Source of the DNA: Longimicrobiales bacterium | Lineage (GTDB): Bacteria > Gemmatimonadota > Gemmatimonadetes > Longimicrobiales > Gaopeijiaceae | NCBI GenBank assembly: GCA_028822645.1 | Contig: JAPKDG010000001.1 | Coordinates: 49,233 to 113,232, forward strand | DNA length: 64,000 bases | Direction of reading: 5' to 3' | Shown here: positions 1 through 8,880 of the stretch, piece by piece | How the letters are laid out: each line of letters begins with the position of its first letter | Numbering within the stretch: the first letter of the stretch is position 1 | Position numbers and translations under genes: made by a program | Notes under the pieces: generated by a model | The model's input: only the letters and a program-made list of their open reading frames with translations | Databases searched by the model: none | Told to the model about the DNA's origin: nothing

Positions 1-93
1 GGGGAAGATCCTGGATCAAAGCTTCAGAAAGCAAAAGATCTCGGAGTAAAGCTATTAAGTGAGAGCGAATTCATTAATAAGATAAAGCAATGA
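1..93 (+). CDS. ligA: NAD-dependent DNA ligase, C-terminal end (partial)
   Basis: Only the last 30 codons are present, entering from the left edge and ending in TGA at 91-93. The residues GEDPGSKLQKAKDLGV followed by LLSESEF match the end of the BRCT domain of bacterial LigA, where a Gly-x-Lys-x-x-Lys-Ala stretch precedes a Leu-x-Glu-x-Glu-Phe helix. LigA seals nicks in replication and repair using NAD. The stop overlaps the next start in an ATGA arrangement, which suggests translational coupling. The call rests on a short C-terminal stretch, so another BRCT protein is possible but less likely. Confidence 0.7.
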   Translation, partial: GEDPGSKLQKAKDLGVKLLSESEFINKIKQ

Positions 94-1040
94 TTACCGA
101 AGTTTTGAAATTTATTGCAAGCCTAGCTTGTCTTTGCTATGGGGCTAATCTGCTTGTCAGGGGAAGTGGACAGATTGCAAGGGCGGCAGGTGTGAGTGGT
201 ATGGTCGTCGGATTAACAGTTGTCTCTCTTGCGACCTCCGCGCCAGAACTCTTCATCTCAGTGATCGCTGCCCTGAATGGAAATGTAGATTTGGCGATAG
301 GCAATGTCGTAGGGTCGAATATTGCTAATTTAGGACTTGTTATGGCCCTAACAGCGATAGTGGGCAAGGGATTGGTTTTTAACAAAAATGTTGCTAATAG
401 AGATTGTATAGTCATGGTGGGAGCTACTCTTTTAGTTTTTCCGCTAATATGGGACTTGAGGCTTGTTCGGTGGGAGGGTGGGCTATTAGCAATCTTGCTA
501 TTCGGGTATTTGTTCGCAGTAGTGTGGAGTGCTAATGAGGATAGACGGGCTAGAAACCAGCCTATCTCTGGAAAACCAACGTCAACGGTGGAAGGAAAAT
601 GGTGGGAATCATTGGGCATAGTGGCCTTAGGCGTATTACTCCTCACTGGGGGTTCAATGCTATTAAGGGACTCGGTCACTGCGATCGCAATAAAACTGGG
701 CGTGTCGGAATTAATCATAGCACTGACGATGGTTTCTGTCGGGACATCCTTACCTGAACTTGCAACATCGATCATGGCAGTATTAAAAAAGGACAAGGGA
801 TTGGCTTTGGGAAACATTGTAGGATCAAATATTTTTAATTTGACCCTTGTATTAGGAATAACATCTATTGTTGCACCAATAAGTATCAGCTCTGAGGTTT
901 TGTATAAACAGTATCCCGCCATGCTGGCTATTACTTTACTTGTGGTGGTCCTTTCCAGGCGCCGTAGCCAGATTAGGCTTAAGGATGGGTATTATTTGGC
1001 GGTGGCATATATTGGCATAATGGGCTGGATTTTATTTTGA
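90..1040 (+). CDS. Calcium/sodium antiporter (CaCA family, YrbG-like)
   Basis: This is a 316-residue integral membrane protein with two homologous halves of about five membrane segments each. Each half carries the CaCA alpha-repeat signature: SLATSAPELFIS plus GNVVGSNIANLGLV near residues 46-85, and SVGTSLPELATS plus GNIVGSNIFNLTLV near residues 217-255. The Glu of each PEL motif and the Asn of each GSN motif are the known cation ligands in this family. It exchanges Ca2+ or a similar cation for Na+ or H+ across the inner membrane. The start overlaps the stop of ligA. Ion specificity cannot be read from the sequence. Confidence 0.9.
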   Translation: MITEVLKFIASLACLCYGANLLVRGSGQIARAAGVSGMVVGLTVVSLATSAPELFISVIAALNGNVDLAIGNVVGSNIANLGLVMALTAIVGKGLVFNKNVANRDCIVMVGATLLVFPLIWDLRLVRWEGGLLAILLFGYLFAVVWSANEDRRARNQPISGKPTSTVEGKWWESLGIVALGVLLLTGGSMLLRDSVTAIAIKLGVSELIIALTMVSVGTSLPELATSIMAVLKKDKGLALGNIVGSNIFNLTLVLGITSIVAPISISSEVLYKQYPAMLAITLLVVVLSRRRSQIRLKDGYYLAVAYIGIMGWILF

Positions 1041-1083
1041 AGGTCTGATTTTATGGCGATTCTTTTAATAAAGGATGGATTAC

Positions 1084-1983
1084 ATGCTTCCGATCGATTT
1101 GACCGGGAAAAATGCTTTTGTTGCCGGAGTTGCTGACGATAGAGGATACGGGTGGGCTATCGTGAAAGCTTTGGCTCAGGCTGGAGCCTCAGTTCGGGTA
1201 GGTACGTGGCCTCCAATGTGTAAAATATTCACTCGGAGTTTGGACTTGGGAAAGCTAGATATGACCCTGGCCGGAGGGGGAGAACTCAACATAGAAAAGA
1301 TTTATCCGATCGACGCTTCTTTTGATGTTCCCGAAGATGTTCCTGAGGATGTGGCACAGGATAAAAGGTATAGGGGGATTTCTGGTTACACGATCCAAGA
1401 GGTTGCTGAGGAAGTTCAAAAGGACTTAGGCGGGGCTTCCCTGGATGTTCTTGTCCACTCTCTTGCAAATGGTCCAGAAGTGCGGAATCCGTTGATAGAG
1501 ACAAGTCGGACAGGATATCTGGCAGCAGTCGGCTCGAGTGCCTATTCGTTGGTTAGCATGGTACAGCGATTCGGTCCTTTTATGGGCGGAGAAGGTGCAG
1601 TGATTTCGCTAAGCTATTTAGCAGCAGAAAAGGTGATTCCAGGATATGGAGGAGGCATGAGCTCAGCCAAGGCGGCACTTGAAAGTGATACTCGAACTTT
1701 AGCTTATGAAGCGGGTAGGCGTTGGGGGCTTCGGATCAATACTCTTTCAGCTGGCCCCCTTGCCAGCAGAGCAGCCAGTGCGATTGGATCAATAGACAGG
1801 ATGGTGGATTATTACGTGGCCAATTCAGCTCTTTCAGGGGTTAATTCAGCTCTAGATGTCGGTAATGCAGCAGCTTTTCTGTGCTCGCCGTTAGGGGCTG
1901 GCATATCTGGGGAGACTCTGCATGTAGACAAAGGGTACAATGTCATGGGTATGACCGCTGAGGATCAGCTCGGAAACGAGTAA
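1084..1983 (+). CDS. fabI: Enoyl-[acyl-carrier-protein] reductase, plant-type FabI
   Basis: This NADH-dependent enzyme carries out the last reduction of the fatty-acid elongation cycle. It begins with a Rossmann fold in which AFVAGVADDRGYGWAIVKAL binds the nucleotide, followed by GTWPP. The catalytic stretch SLSYLAAEKVIPGYGGGMSS then AK gives a Tyr-x7-Lys pair. That spacing and the long insert after GTWPP are typical of plant and Bacteroidetes/Chlamydia-type enoyl reductases rather than the Escherichia coli type. An ATG at 1075 is also in frame, but AAGGA at 1071-1075 is correctly spaced only for the ATG at 1084. This is probably the housekeeping enzyme; a second reductase lies in the acyl cluster at 27 kb. 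Confidence 0.92.
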   Translation: MLPIDLTGKNAFVAGVADDRGYGWAIVKALAQAGASVRVGTWPPMCKIFTRSLDLGKLDMTLAGGGELNIEKIYPIDASFDVPEDVPEDVAQDKRYRGISGYTIQEVAEEVQKDLGGASLDVLVHSLANGPEVRNPLIETSRTGYLAAVGSSAYSLVSMVQRFGPFMGGEGAVISLSYLAAEKVIPGYGGGMSSAKAALESDTRTLAYEAGRRWGLRINTLSAGPLASRAASAIGSIDRMVDYYVANSALSGVNSALDVGNAAAFLCSPLGAGISGETLHVDKGYNVMGMTAEDQLGNE

Positions 1984-1984
1984 G

Positions 1985-3325
1985 GTGGATTCGAATTTTG
2001 GGGCACAATTGCCCTCCATGAAAACACTTCCACCAGGCCCGCGTTCCCTTGAGTTGGCCAGTCGCTTACAGGATGTTGAATCTCGTAATGTAACTTGGTT
2101 AAGTGAGGATTTTCCGGTTTTCTGGGATCTGGCTTTCGGTTCAAATGTGAGTGACGTCGATGGCAATGTATATGTGGATTTAACTTCTGCTTTCGGTGTG
2201 GCTTTTGCTGGACACTCACACCCCAGCATAAGAATAGCCATGGATGAACAAGCCAAGTGCCTAGTTCATGGCATGGGTGATATCCACCCTTCTCTTTCCA
2301 AGGTGAAACTCATGGAAGCATTGGCTACGCTCGCACCGTGGAAAGAAACTAGAACGGTCCTGGCTTCCTCTGGGACAGAAGCAATAGAGATTGCTCTAAA
2401 GACAGCTCAATTGCATACTGGAAAGGCTGGGGTTATAGCATTCAAGGGGGCCTATCACGGGTTGACTCTAGGGAGCTTGTCGGTAACAGATAGGAAAGAT
2501 TTTCGGAACCCCTTTGTGGACAGACTGCTTGAAACGACCAAGTTCGTTTCGTTCCCAAGTTCGGACGATGAAGTTGCAAGAGTATTGACGGAAATTGGTA
2601 GTATTTTGACTGAGAGCGAGACTTCGGGAATCCCCATTGGTGCAATAGTTATTGAACCGATACAAGGAAGAGGTGGGGTCAGGATACCTCCCGAAGGTTT
2701 TTTGCAGGACCTGAAGGCGTTAAGTAAAGCAACTGGAGTGTTGCTCATTTTCGATGAGATTTTTACTGGACTAGGTCGCTCTGGGGTAGTTTTTGAAAGT
2801 GAAGTAGCGGGAGTAATTCCTGATCTTATCTGCTTAGGAAAAGCTTTGGGTGGAGGATTGCCCTTGAGTGCCTGCTTGGGGTCCAGATCTGTCATGGAAG
2901 CCTGGCCCGAGAATCAGGGAGAAGCCATTCACACAAGCACCTTCTTGGGTCATCCACTCTCCTGTGCAACAGCACTTAGTTTTCTGAATATTTTAAAGTC
3001 AGAGGGGTTGGTTCTTGGAAGTGTAAAGAAGGGACAGTATTTACTCGCTTCTCTTCGGGCCTCCTTGGGTTCTAGTTGTCACATACATGAAGTGAGGGGC
3101 AGAGGTCTCCTGGTGGGCATCGAATTACGTACTGAAACTGGAGAACCGTGGAAAGGACAAGGAGCCAGGGTCGCTCGACAAGCGCTCAGGAAAGGACTAA
3201 TTGTGTTGCCGGCTGGCAGGTACGGAGAGGTTGTACAGCTTTCACCAGCTGCCACCATAACGGAAAAACAAATAGATTTTGCTGTGGCATGCCTGTCGGA
3301 CATCATACTTGGAAGGGACTTATAG
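1985..3325 (+). CDS. Class III PLP-dependent aminotransferase (GABA/acetylornithine type)
   Basis: The 446-residue product is a fold-type I omega-aminotransferase. Family motifs are visible in order: SSGTEAIEIALK for phosphate binding, FKGAYHGLTLG, VIEPIQGRGGV, FDEIFTGLGRSG with the pyridine-N Asp, and CLGKALGGGLPLS with the Schiff-base Lys. Such enzymes move an amino group from a terminal or beta position (GABA, ornithine derivatives, beta-amino acids) to a 2-oxoacid. The GTG start lies one base after the fabI stop, so the two are probably co-transcribed. An in-frame ATG at 2018 is an alternative start, and neither has a strong ribosome-binding site. The substrate cannot be assigned from sequence alone. 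Confidence 0.85.
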   Translation: MDSNFGAQLPSMKTLPPGPRSLELASRLQDVESRNVTWLSEDFPVFWDLAFGSNVSDVDGNVYVDLTSAFGVAFAGHSHPSIRIAMDEQAKCLVHGMGDIHPSLSKVKLMEALATLAPWKETRTVLASSGTEAIEIALKTAQLHTGKAGVIAFKGAYHGLTLGSLSVTDRKDFRNPFVDRLLETTKFVSFPSSDDEVARVLTEIGSILTESETSGIPIGAIVIEPIQGRGGVRIPPEGFLQDLKALSKATGVLLIFDEIFTGLGRSGVVFESEVAGVIPDLICLGKALGGGLPLSACLGSRSVMEAWPENQGEAIHTSTFLGHPLSCATALSFLNILKSEGLVLGSVKKGQYLLASLRASLGSSCHIHEVRGRGLLVGIELRTETGEPWKGQGARVARQALRKGLIVLPAGRYGEVVQLSPAATITEKQIDFAVACLSDIILGRDL

Positions 3326-3402
3326 TTAATATCTGGGGTTGTATCACTAAGTAATCGTGTTTATTCTTCCCTCCGCTTTTTGGATATGCATTTGCTACTA
3401 CT

Positions 3403-3475
3403 GCCCCCATCGTCTAGTGGCCTAGGACATCTGGTTCTCAGCCAGGAAACCGGGGTTCGATTCCCCGTGGGGGTA
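3403..3475 (+). tRNA. tRNA-Glu (anticodon CTC)
   Basis: The 73-base sequence folds as a cloverleaf. The acceptor stem GCCCCCA pairs with TGGGGGT, with a terminal G-T wobble. The D arm starts at GTCTAGTGG, the anticodon stem is TCTGG/CCAGG around the loop TTCTCAG, and the T arm is CGGGG TTCGATT CCCCG. Position 34-36 reads CTC, decoding GAG. The discriminator is A and no CCA is encoded. A second glutamate tRNA reading GAA must lie elsewhere. Confidence 0.95.
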
Positions 3476-3524
3476 CTAGTTTGTAGAGGGCGGCTCAGGT
3501 AACAAATGTTTAAGTTAGCTTGGG

Positions 3525-3597
3525 GGTCGCTTAGCTCAGTTGGTAGAGCACTACGTTCACATCGTAGGGGTCACTGGTTCGAGTCCAGTAGCGACCA
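3525..3597 (+). tRNA. tRNA-Val (anticodon CAC)
   Basis: The acceptor stem GGTCGCT pairs with AGCGACC. The D arm is TAGCTCAGTTGGTAGAGC, the anticodon stem CTACG/CGTAG holds the loop TTCACAT, and the T arm is ACTGG TTCGAGT CCAGT. The anticodon CAC decodes GTG. The 3' CCA is not encoded. It lies 49 bases after tRNA-Glu on the same strand, so the two are probably one transcript. Confidence 0.95.
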
Positions 3598-3620
3598 TCA
3601 TGTATAGTCAAGGTGGAGGC

Positions 3621-5009
3621 CTATGAAAAGTCTTTTCCAAAGAAGATGACAGCTATCAAGATAGCCGCAACTGCAGCCGGGGCTATAAATCGGACAGAGA
3701 ATAACCAAGCTTTGTAGCTAAACCACCTTGGAGACCCAGATCCCACTAATTCATATTTGGTGACCTTAGAGGGCATGAACCAGCCAACCCCTAGGGTTAT
3801 GAGTAGGCCACCCAAAGGAAGGGCCCAGTTAGAGGCAAAATGATCCATTGTGGCAAAAAATCCCGCCTTGCCATCGAAAACCTCAAGGTTGGAGAGCCAA
3901 GGGACTGCACCGAAAGACATTGCAGAAAGAAAAGTAAAGAAGTAAATACAGGCTCCACTGAGTAGCGTGGCTCGAGACCTGTCCATTTTTCTTTGGTCGA
4001 TGAAATAGCTGACCACGACTTCCAGGAGTGAGATGGTTGAAGTTAAAGCTGCTAAAGCCACTAAAAGATAGAATGCTGGTGCAAGCACAACTCCGAACGG
4101 CACTACTTCATAGAACAACTGTGGCAAAGAAATAAATAGCATTCCCACTGAAGAGCCATCTACTTGTTCTGGCATTCCGGGGACTGTAAAGATCACTGAA
4201 AACATGATTATGGTCGCTATCAGTGCGATTAAGGTATCTAATATCACAATTGAGCCCGCCGCGTTAACAAGAGAACGTTCACGTGCCACGTAGGAACCGT
4301 AGACTATCATGGTTCCCATTCCCAAAGATAAAGTAAAGAACGCATGGCCTAGGGCTTCAAGGACTGCTGCGGTATCCAGTTCGGAGAAATTGGGCCGAAA
4401 AATGAAGGTCAGTGCCTCTCCCGAGCCTTCCATAGTCAGAGCACTGAATAGCAGTAGTAGTAGGATGACGAACAGGGCAGGAAGACAAAGGCGAGCAGTT
4501 TTTTCTATGCCACCGTGGACCCCAAAGAACACTACAGTCACCGTGAAGAACATGAAGGCACCTGACAAAATCGTTTGCAGTAGTCCATTTGCAGCTAGTC
4601 CCGAAAATATTCCTCCCATGTCGGCGTTGGTCGGAAACCCAGAAAGGCTCCAGTTCAACGTTTGGAAGAGATAGAATAGTGACCATCCAGCAACAACGGC
4701 GTAGTAACTTAGGATAACAAATCCTGCCATGACCCCCCAGGTTCCCACCCACCCCCAGGCTGGCCCCATCGCTTCACGCATAGCGCCCACTGCACTTTTC
4801 TGGGTTTTGCGACCAACTAGAAGTTCTGCCATCATTATGGGAAGACCTACTGCTAAAATGCAGATCAAGTAGATCAGAACAAATGCACCTCCGTCGTTCT
4901 TCCACGTAATGAAGGGGAATTTCCATAAATTTCCGAGTCCTATGGCACTGCCAGTGGCGGCTAGAATAAAGCCGAGATTCGAACTCCAGTTTTCCCGAGC
5001 GTCTTTCAT
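3621..5009 (-). CDS. Sodium-dependent transporter, NSS/SNF family
   Basis: The 462-residue protein has the signature start of neurotransmitter:sodium symporters: ATGSAIGLGNLWKFPF, then a membrane helix ending in PIMMAELLVGRK. Around eleven to twelve hydrophobic segments follow. Bacterial members (LeuT, MhsT, TnaT types) import amino acids with Na+. The unwound TM1 segment AIGLGNLW that binds Na+ and substrate is intact. It is transcribed away from the BMP/ABC operon, and 5010-5199 between them must hold divergent promoters. The substrate is likely an amino acid (family knowledge), but which one is unknown. Confidence 0.9.
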   Translation of the reverse strand: MKDARENWSSNLGFILAATGSAIGLGNLWKFPFITWKNDGGAFVLIYLICILAVGLPIMMAELLVGRKTQKSAVGAMREAMGPAWGWVGTWGVMAGFVILSYYAVVAGWSLFYLFQTLNWSLSGFPTNADMGGIFSGLAANGLLQTILSGAFMFFTVTVVFFGVHGGIEKTARLCLPALFVILLLLLFSALTMEGSGEALTFIFRPNFSELDTAAVLEALGHAFFTLSLGMGTMIVYGSYVARERSLVNAAGSIVILDTLIALIATIIMFSVIFTVPGMPEQVDGSSVGMLFISLPQLFYEVVPFGVVLAPAFYLLVALAALTSTISLLEVVVSYFIDQRKMDRSRATLLSGACIYFFTFLSAMSFGAVPWLSNLEVFDGKAGFFATMDHFASNWALPLGGLLITLGVGWFMPSKVTKYELVGSGSPRWFSYKAWLFSVRFIAPAAVAAILIAVIFFGKDFS

Positions 5010-5199
5010 ATACTGTTCACCGAATAAATTGTAAAGTGTAGAAACATAGTTTTATGTTGTGTCATTGGTCCGAGATAGCTCATTCAACATATCAACGCCG
5101 TTGATCTTTGGACAAGAAAGTTTTTAAAACTGGAAACCGAAGTGGTAACTTTATAAAATCGCAGTAGTTATGAATCGAGCTTCGGAAGGAGGGATGATT

Positions 5200-6249
5200 T
5201 TGATTAAGGTTGTTAATAAATTCAGGATAGTCGTTTCAGCTCTCTTATTATGCATTGCATCATGTGGGGACAGGAACGATGAGAGTACATCAAGTGAGTC
5301 CCAATCCAGTGATTTTCGTGTGGCACTGCTGACTTCTGGTCCTGTCAGTGATGCTGGGTGGCACGGAAGCGCTTACGAAGGGATAAAACTGATCGAACAG
5401 ACTTTAGATGCTAAAATCAGCCATCAACAGACGAACACTCCTGCTGAATTTGATGAAGTACTTAGAGCCTATGCATCATCTAACTATAAGCTCATTTTTG
5501 CTCACGGGTTCGAATACCAAGATGCTGCTATCCGCGTGGGCGAACAATTTCCAGAAGTCACCATTATAGTGAGCTCCGGAGGAAGGTTTTCAGATAATGT
5601 CATACCGCTGATTTTCGAACTGGAGGAAGGCAGCTACATGGCTGGCGTTGTAGCCTCAAGAATGACTAAGACCGAAACTATAGGTATGGTAGGGGGAGTG
5701 GCTATCCCACCTGCTGAAGCGACTTTCACTGGTTTTGAGGCAGGTGCATTATCGGTAAACCCAGACGTCGAAGTTCTTGTCAGTTGGATTGGAAGTTGGG
5801 ATGATGTGGCAATGGCCAAGGAAGCGGCTACCACACTGATAAGAAGAGGGGCAGATGTTTTGATCCATAATACTGACGCTGCAAGTTTTGGAGTTTTCCA
5901 GGCCGTTCGGGAAGCAAGGGCTTTAGGTGAAGAAGTCTGGGCTATGGGTATGAATAGAAACCAGAACGACGTTGCTCCAGAAGTGATTCTAGGGAGCGCT
6001 ATCATCAGAATACCCGAAGCTTTTTTACAGCTAGCTATACTTTGGACGGAAGGAAAGATGCCGTCGGGCGAGGCATATTATGCGGGTGGCCAAAGTGGGG
6101 CTGCAGATTACGTGGTAAATCCGGGATTGGCAGGAAAATACCAACCTGAACTAATGGCTGAAATCGATTCTGTACGACTGGGTATAATAAATGGCTTAAT
6201 CAGCGTCCCAAGGATTGGCTTTCTGGAACGAGTGGGGGGTTCTTTCTGA
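5200..6249 (+). CDS. BMP-family ABC transporter substrate-binding lipoprotein
   Basis: This is the extracytoplasmic binding component of a nucleoside-type ABC importer. A signal peptide ends in the lipobox CIAS|C followed by a Ser/Asp-rich linker. The mature part has the Bmp/PnrA pattern: ALLTSGPVSDAGWHGSAYEG at the start, then FAHGFEYQDAA, IGMVGG and GADVLIHNTD. Three in-frame starts exist: ATG 5170, ATG 5194 and TTG 5200. AAGGAGGG at 5187-5193 touches the ATG at 5194 but is six bases before the TTG at 5200, so TTG is preferred. The ATPase and two permeases follow directly. Purine nucleosides are the usual ligands of characterised relatives. Confidence 0.88.
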   Translation: MIKVVNKFRIVVSALLLCIASCGDRNDESTSSESQSSDFRVALLTSGPVSDAGWHGSAYEGIKLIEQTLDAKISHQQTNTPAEFDEVLRAYASSNYKLIFAHGFEYQDAAIRVGEQFPEVTIIVSSGGRFSDNVIPLIFELEEGSYMAGVVASRMTKTETIGMVGGVAIPPAEATFTGFEAGALSVNPDVEVLVSWIGSWDDVAMAKEAATTLIRRGADVLIHNTDAASFGVFQAVREARALGEEVWAMGMNRNQNDVAPEVILGSAIIRIPEAFLQLAILWTEGKMPSGEAYYAGGQSGAADYVVNPGLAGKYQPELMAEIDSVRLGIINGLISVPRIGFLERVGGSF

Positions 6250-6284
6250 GCAGCTCGCAATCTTCGTCTGGGAAATATTCTGAG

Positions 6285-7814
6285 TTGGTCCCATCGGTTG
6301 TAATGGAGAAAGTCAGCAAGAAGTTTGGGGGTAAGTCGGCGTTAGACGATGTAGGATTTACTAGCTTTCCTGGAGAGGTTCATTCGCTCGTCGGCGAAAA
6401 TGGTGCTGGTAAAACGACACTGATGAGGGTGCTTAGTGGCCTTGTAGTACCCGACAGCGCCAACATTAGGATCAGAGGAGAAGAAACCACAATTGCCACA
6501 CCTATGGATGCCCGTGGAGCAGGTGTGGGCATGGTCCATCAGAATTTTCTTCTTATACCTGCGCATACCGTGCTTGAAAACCTCTGCCTGGGAAATCGTT
6601 TTGTTGGGCAGGGACATGTATTGCCCTATGGGGATGTGCGGCAGAAGCTCCAAGAATTAAGAGATAAGACTGGGTTGTGGGTCGAAGAAGACAGGTTTGT
6701 TGAAGATTTATCGATCGGTGAGAGACAGAAAGTTGAAATCTTGAAGCTACTCTTGCGAGAACCCGAAATATTAATTTTTGATGAACCAACTTCGGTCTTG
6801 GCTCCTCAAGAAGTGGCTAACTTGATGTCCATATTTCGGCGCTTGGCGTTAGATGGCAAGACTGTAATCTTTATAACTCATAAACTCAATGAAGTCATAG
6901 AAGCGAGCGACCGAATAACGGTTCTGAAGCAAGGCAAGGTTGTTTGTAGGACCATCCCCGAAGCAACGGACGTTCAGGGGTTGTCAAAAGTAATGATCGG
7001 AGAAGATGTCGGAGCCAGTCTTGCTAAGACCCAGGCCCCAGGTAGCACTGTTGTTAGGTTGACTTCTACCAAAGCTATAGGTGTCCACGGTGAAGAAAAG
7101 TTGGTGGATGTGAACTTGGTTGTACGACGGGGTGAGGTTGTCGGCATAGCAGGAGTAGAGGGGAATGGCCAACAGGAACTTGTGGAAATCCTGAGCGGGT
7201 TACGTCGGCCCGACGGAGGGACTGTGTCCCTACCTCGTCAGATAGGTTTTATACCTGACGATAGGGGTGGGAAGGCATTAATAGGTTCTTTTAACATTTC
7301 TGAAAATGTTGCCTTAGGCCTTGTAGGTGATAGCAGATTTCGGTGGGGTCCAGCCATGCTCTGGAGTAAAATCAACCAATACGTAAAAGATCTCATTGTG
7401 CGTTATGGTATAAGGGCTGAGAGTTATCAACAAAAAGTGGATGAACTTTCAGGTGGGAACCAGCAAAAGGTGGTCTTGGCTAGAGAGCTAAAACGATCGA
7501 AGGATCTTTTAGTTGCTAGGAATCCAACGCAAGGTCTTGATGTTAAAGCATCAGAATTTTTCTACCAGCAAATGATGGAGTTGTTGGTGGATGGCTCTAG
7601 GAGTGAAAGTACAGGGCCGCGAGCGGGGGTAGTGTTGATCTCTTCTGATTTGGAGGAGATCTTGAGTTTTGCGGATGAAATCTATGTTATTTACAATGGT
7701 GAGTTGTTAAAGGTCAACAAGGCGGACGTTTCGAGGGAATTTATCGGTAGGCTTATGTTGACAGGAAGAAGGACGGACGTTTTGTCAGTAAAAAGCGACC
7801 ACTGCTATGACTAA
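6285..7814 (+). CDS. ABC transporter ATP-binding protein, tandem ATPase (nucleoside/sugar type)
   Basis: The 509-residue protein has two fused ABC domains, as in RbsA and NupA/YufO. Domain 1 has Walker A GENGAGKT (residues 38-45), signature LSIGERQ (142-148), Walker B ILIFDEP (162-168) and the switch His in FITHKLNE. Domain 2 has the degenerate Walker A GVEGNGQQEL usual for this family and an intact LSGGNQQKVVLARE signature. It powers the two permeases downstream. The first start is TTG 6285; ATG 6303 is an alternative and neither has a clear ribosome-binding site. It begins 35 bases after the BMP gene and overlaps the next gene by 8 bases. Confidence 0.92.
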   Translation: MVPSVVMEKVSKKFGGKSALDDVGFTSFPGEVHSLVGENGAGKTTLMRVLSGLVVPDSANIRIRGEETTIATPMDARGAGVGMVHQNFLLIPAHTVLENLCLGNRFVGQGHVLPYGDVRQKLQELRDKTGLWVEEDRFVEDLSIGERQKVEILKLLLREPEILIFDEPTSVLAPQEVANLMSIFRRLALDGKTVIFITHKLNEVIEASDRITVLKQGKVVCRTIPEATDVQGLSKVMIGEDVGASLAKTQAPGSTVVRLTSTKAIGVHGEEKLVDVNLVVRRGEVVGIAGVEGNGQQELVEILSGLRRPDGGTVSLPRQIGFIPDDRGGKALIGSFNISENVALGLVGDSRFRWGPAMLWSKINQYVKDLIVRYGIRAESYQQKVDELSGGNQQKVVLARELKRSKDLLVARNPTQGLDVKASEFFYQQMMELLVDGSRSESTGPRAGVVLISSDLEEILSFADEIYVIYNGELLKVNKADVSREFIGRLMLTGRRTDVLSVKSDHCYD

Positions 7815-8880
7815 CCGTGATTCTTGGATAGCCCTAGCCGTTTCTTTGTCGGCTCTTTTGCTGACGGCATTACTAACTGCCGCCGCCTTGGCTTTGGGCG
7901 GCTACAGCCCTTTGGTGGTCCTGCAGAGTCTGCTAGAAGGATCTTTCGGATCACTAGATATTTTTTTTGGAGTGACCTTGGTGCGGGCAATTCCTCTTGT
8001 TGTCATTGGTCTTGCAGTGACCGTTGCTTTCAAGTCAGGTGTCTGGAACATTGGAGCTGAAGGACAGTTTTATGCGGGTTCGATGGCGGGAGTTTGGGTT
8101 GGATTAAGCGTTGGAGACTATCCTTCTTTTTTTTCGGTACCCCTAGTGTTTCTGTCTGCAGCAGCAGCAGGAGCAATCTGGGCATTGTTACCTGCACTGA
8201 TGAAAATTCGTTTAGGTGTTGGTGAGGTGGTCACCACCATTCTTATGAATTTTGTGGCAATCCATTTGGTTAGCTATGTAGTGCGCTGGCCCCTGCAAGA
8301 AAGTAGGGGGGTATTTCCTAATACTGACCTCATAGATGAGTCCGTACGCTTACCAATTATAATTCCAGGCACAGGATTGCATTTAGGATTTGTAGTGGCA
8401 GTGATATGTGTCGTAGGATTGTCTATTTTCTTCAATAATACCGGTATGGGTTTTCAGCTTCGGGCAATGGGGGGCTCCAAAGAAGCTACCAGGGTCTCCG
8501 GGAGAGCTAGAATTCCAATGTTGCTGATAGTTACCTTCCTTCTTTCGGGATCCTTAGCTGGACTTGCTGGCGGAATAGAAATTACTGGCCGAACTTTTGC
8601 TCTGTATGAAGGCATGTCTCCAGGGTGGGGCTATACTGCAATCGCTGTGGCACTCTTGGCTGACCTTAATTTTATAGCGGTTCTGGTTACGGGTATCTTT
8701 TTTGGAGCGCTGGAAGGAGGAGCTGGAGCGATGCAAAGGGAAGCAGGCATACCGGCTGCTTGGGTTTCTGGTATAGAAGCCTTGGTTTTACTCTCTGTCT
8801 TGGCCAGCGACAGGATACTCCGTCGCCTGCTTAGATCCAAGAAGAAATATGATGTAAAGGAAAGAGAATTAGATGTTTGA
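7807..8880 (+). CDS. ABC transporter permease (BMP-associated, NupP/YufP-like)
   Basis: This 357-residue inner-membrane permease has about nine or ten hydrophobic segments and the motif FKSGVWNIGAEGQFYAGSMA, followed later by AMGGSKEATRVSGR, where the cytoplasmic coupling loop contacts the ATPase. The family is BPD_transp_2, found in branched amino acid, ribose and nucleoside importers. Its start overlaps the ATPase gene by 8 bases and its end overlaps the second permease by 8 bases, so the subunits are probably made by coupled translation. It would form a heterodimeric channel with the next product. Confidence 0.9.
   Translation: MTNRDSWIALAVSLSALLLTALLTAAALALGGYSPLVVLQSLLEGSFGSLDIFFGVTLVRAIPLVVIGLAVTVAFKSGVWNIGAEGQFYAGSMAGVWVGLSVGDYPSFFSVPLVFLSAAAAGAIWALLPALMKIRLGVGEVVTTILMNFVAIHLVSYVVRWPLQESRGVFPNTDLIDESVRLPIIIPGTGLHLGFVVAVICVVGLSIFFNNTGMGFQLRAMGGSKEATRVSGRARIPMLLIVTFLLSGSLAGLAGGIEITGRTFALYEGMSPGWGYTAIAVALLADLNFIAVLVTGIFFGALEGGAGAMQREAGIPAAWVSGIEALVLLSVLASDRILRRLLRSKKKYDVKERELDV

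Noticed and set aside
137..922. 261-codon open frame antisense to the cation antiporter gene
   Set aside because: It mirrors the membrane protein's hydrophobic codons, has no ribosome-binding site or motif, and the forward gene has clear CaCA signatures.
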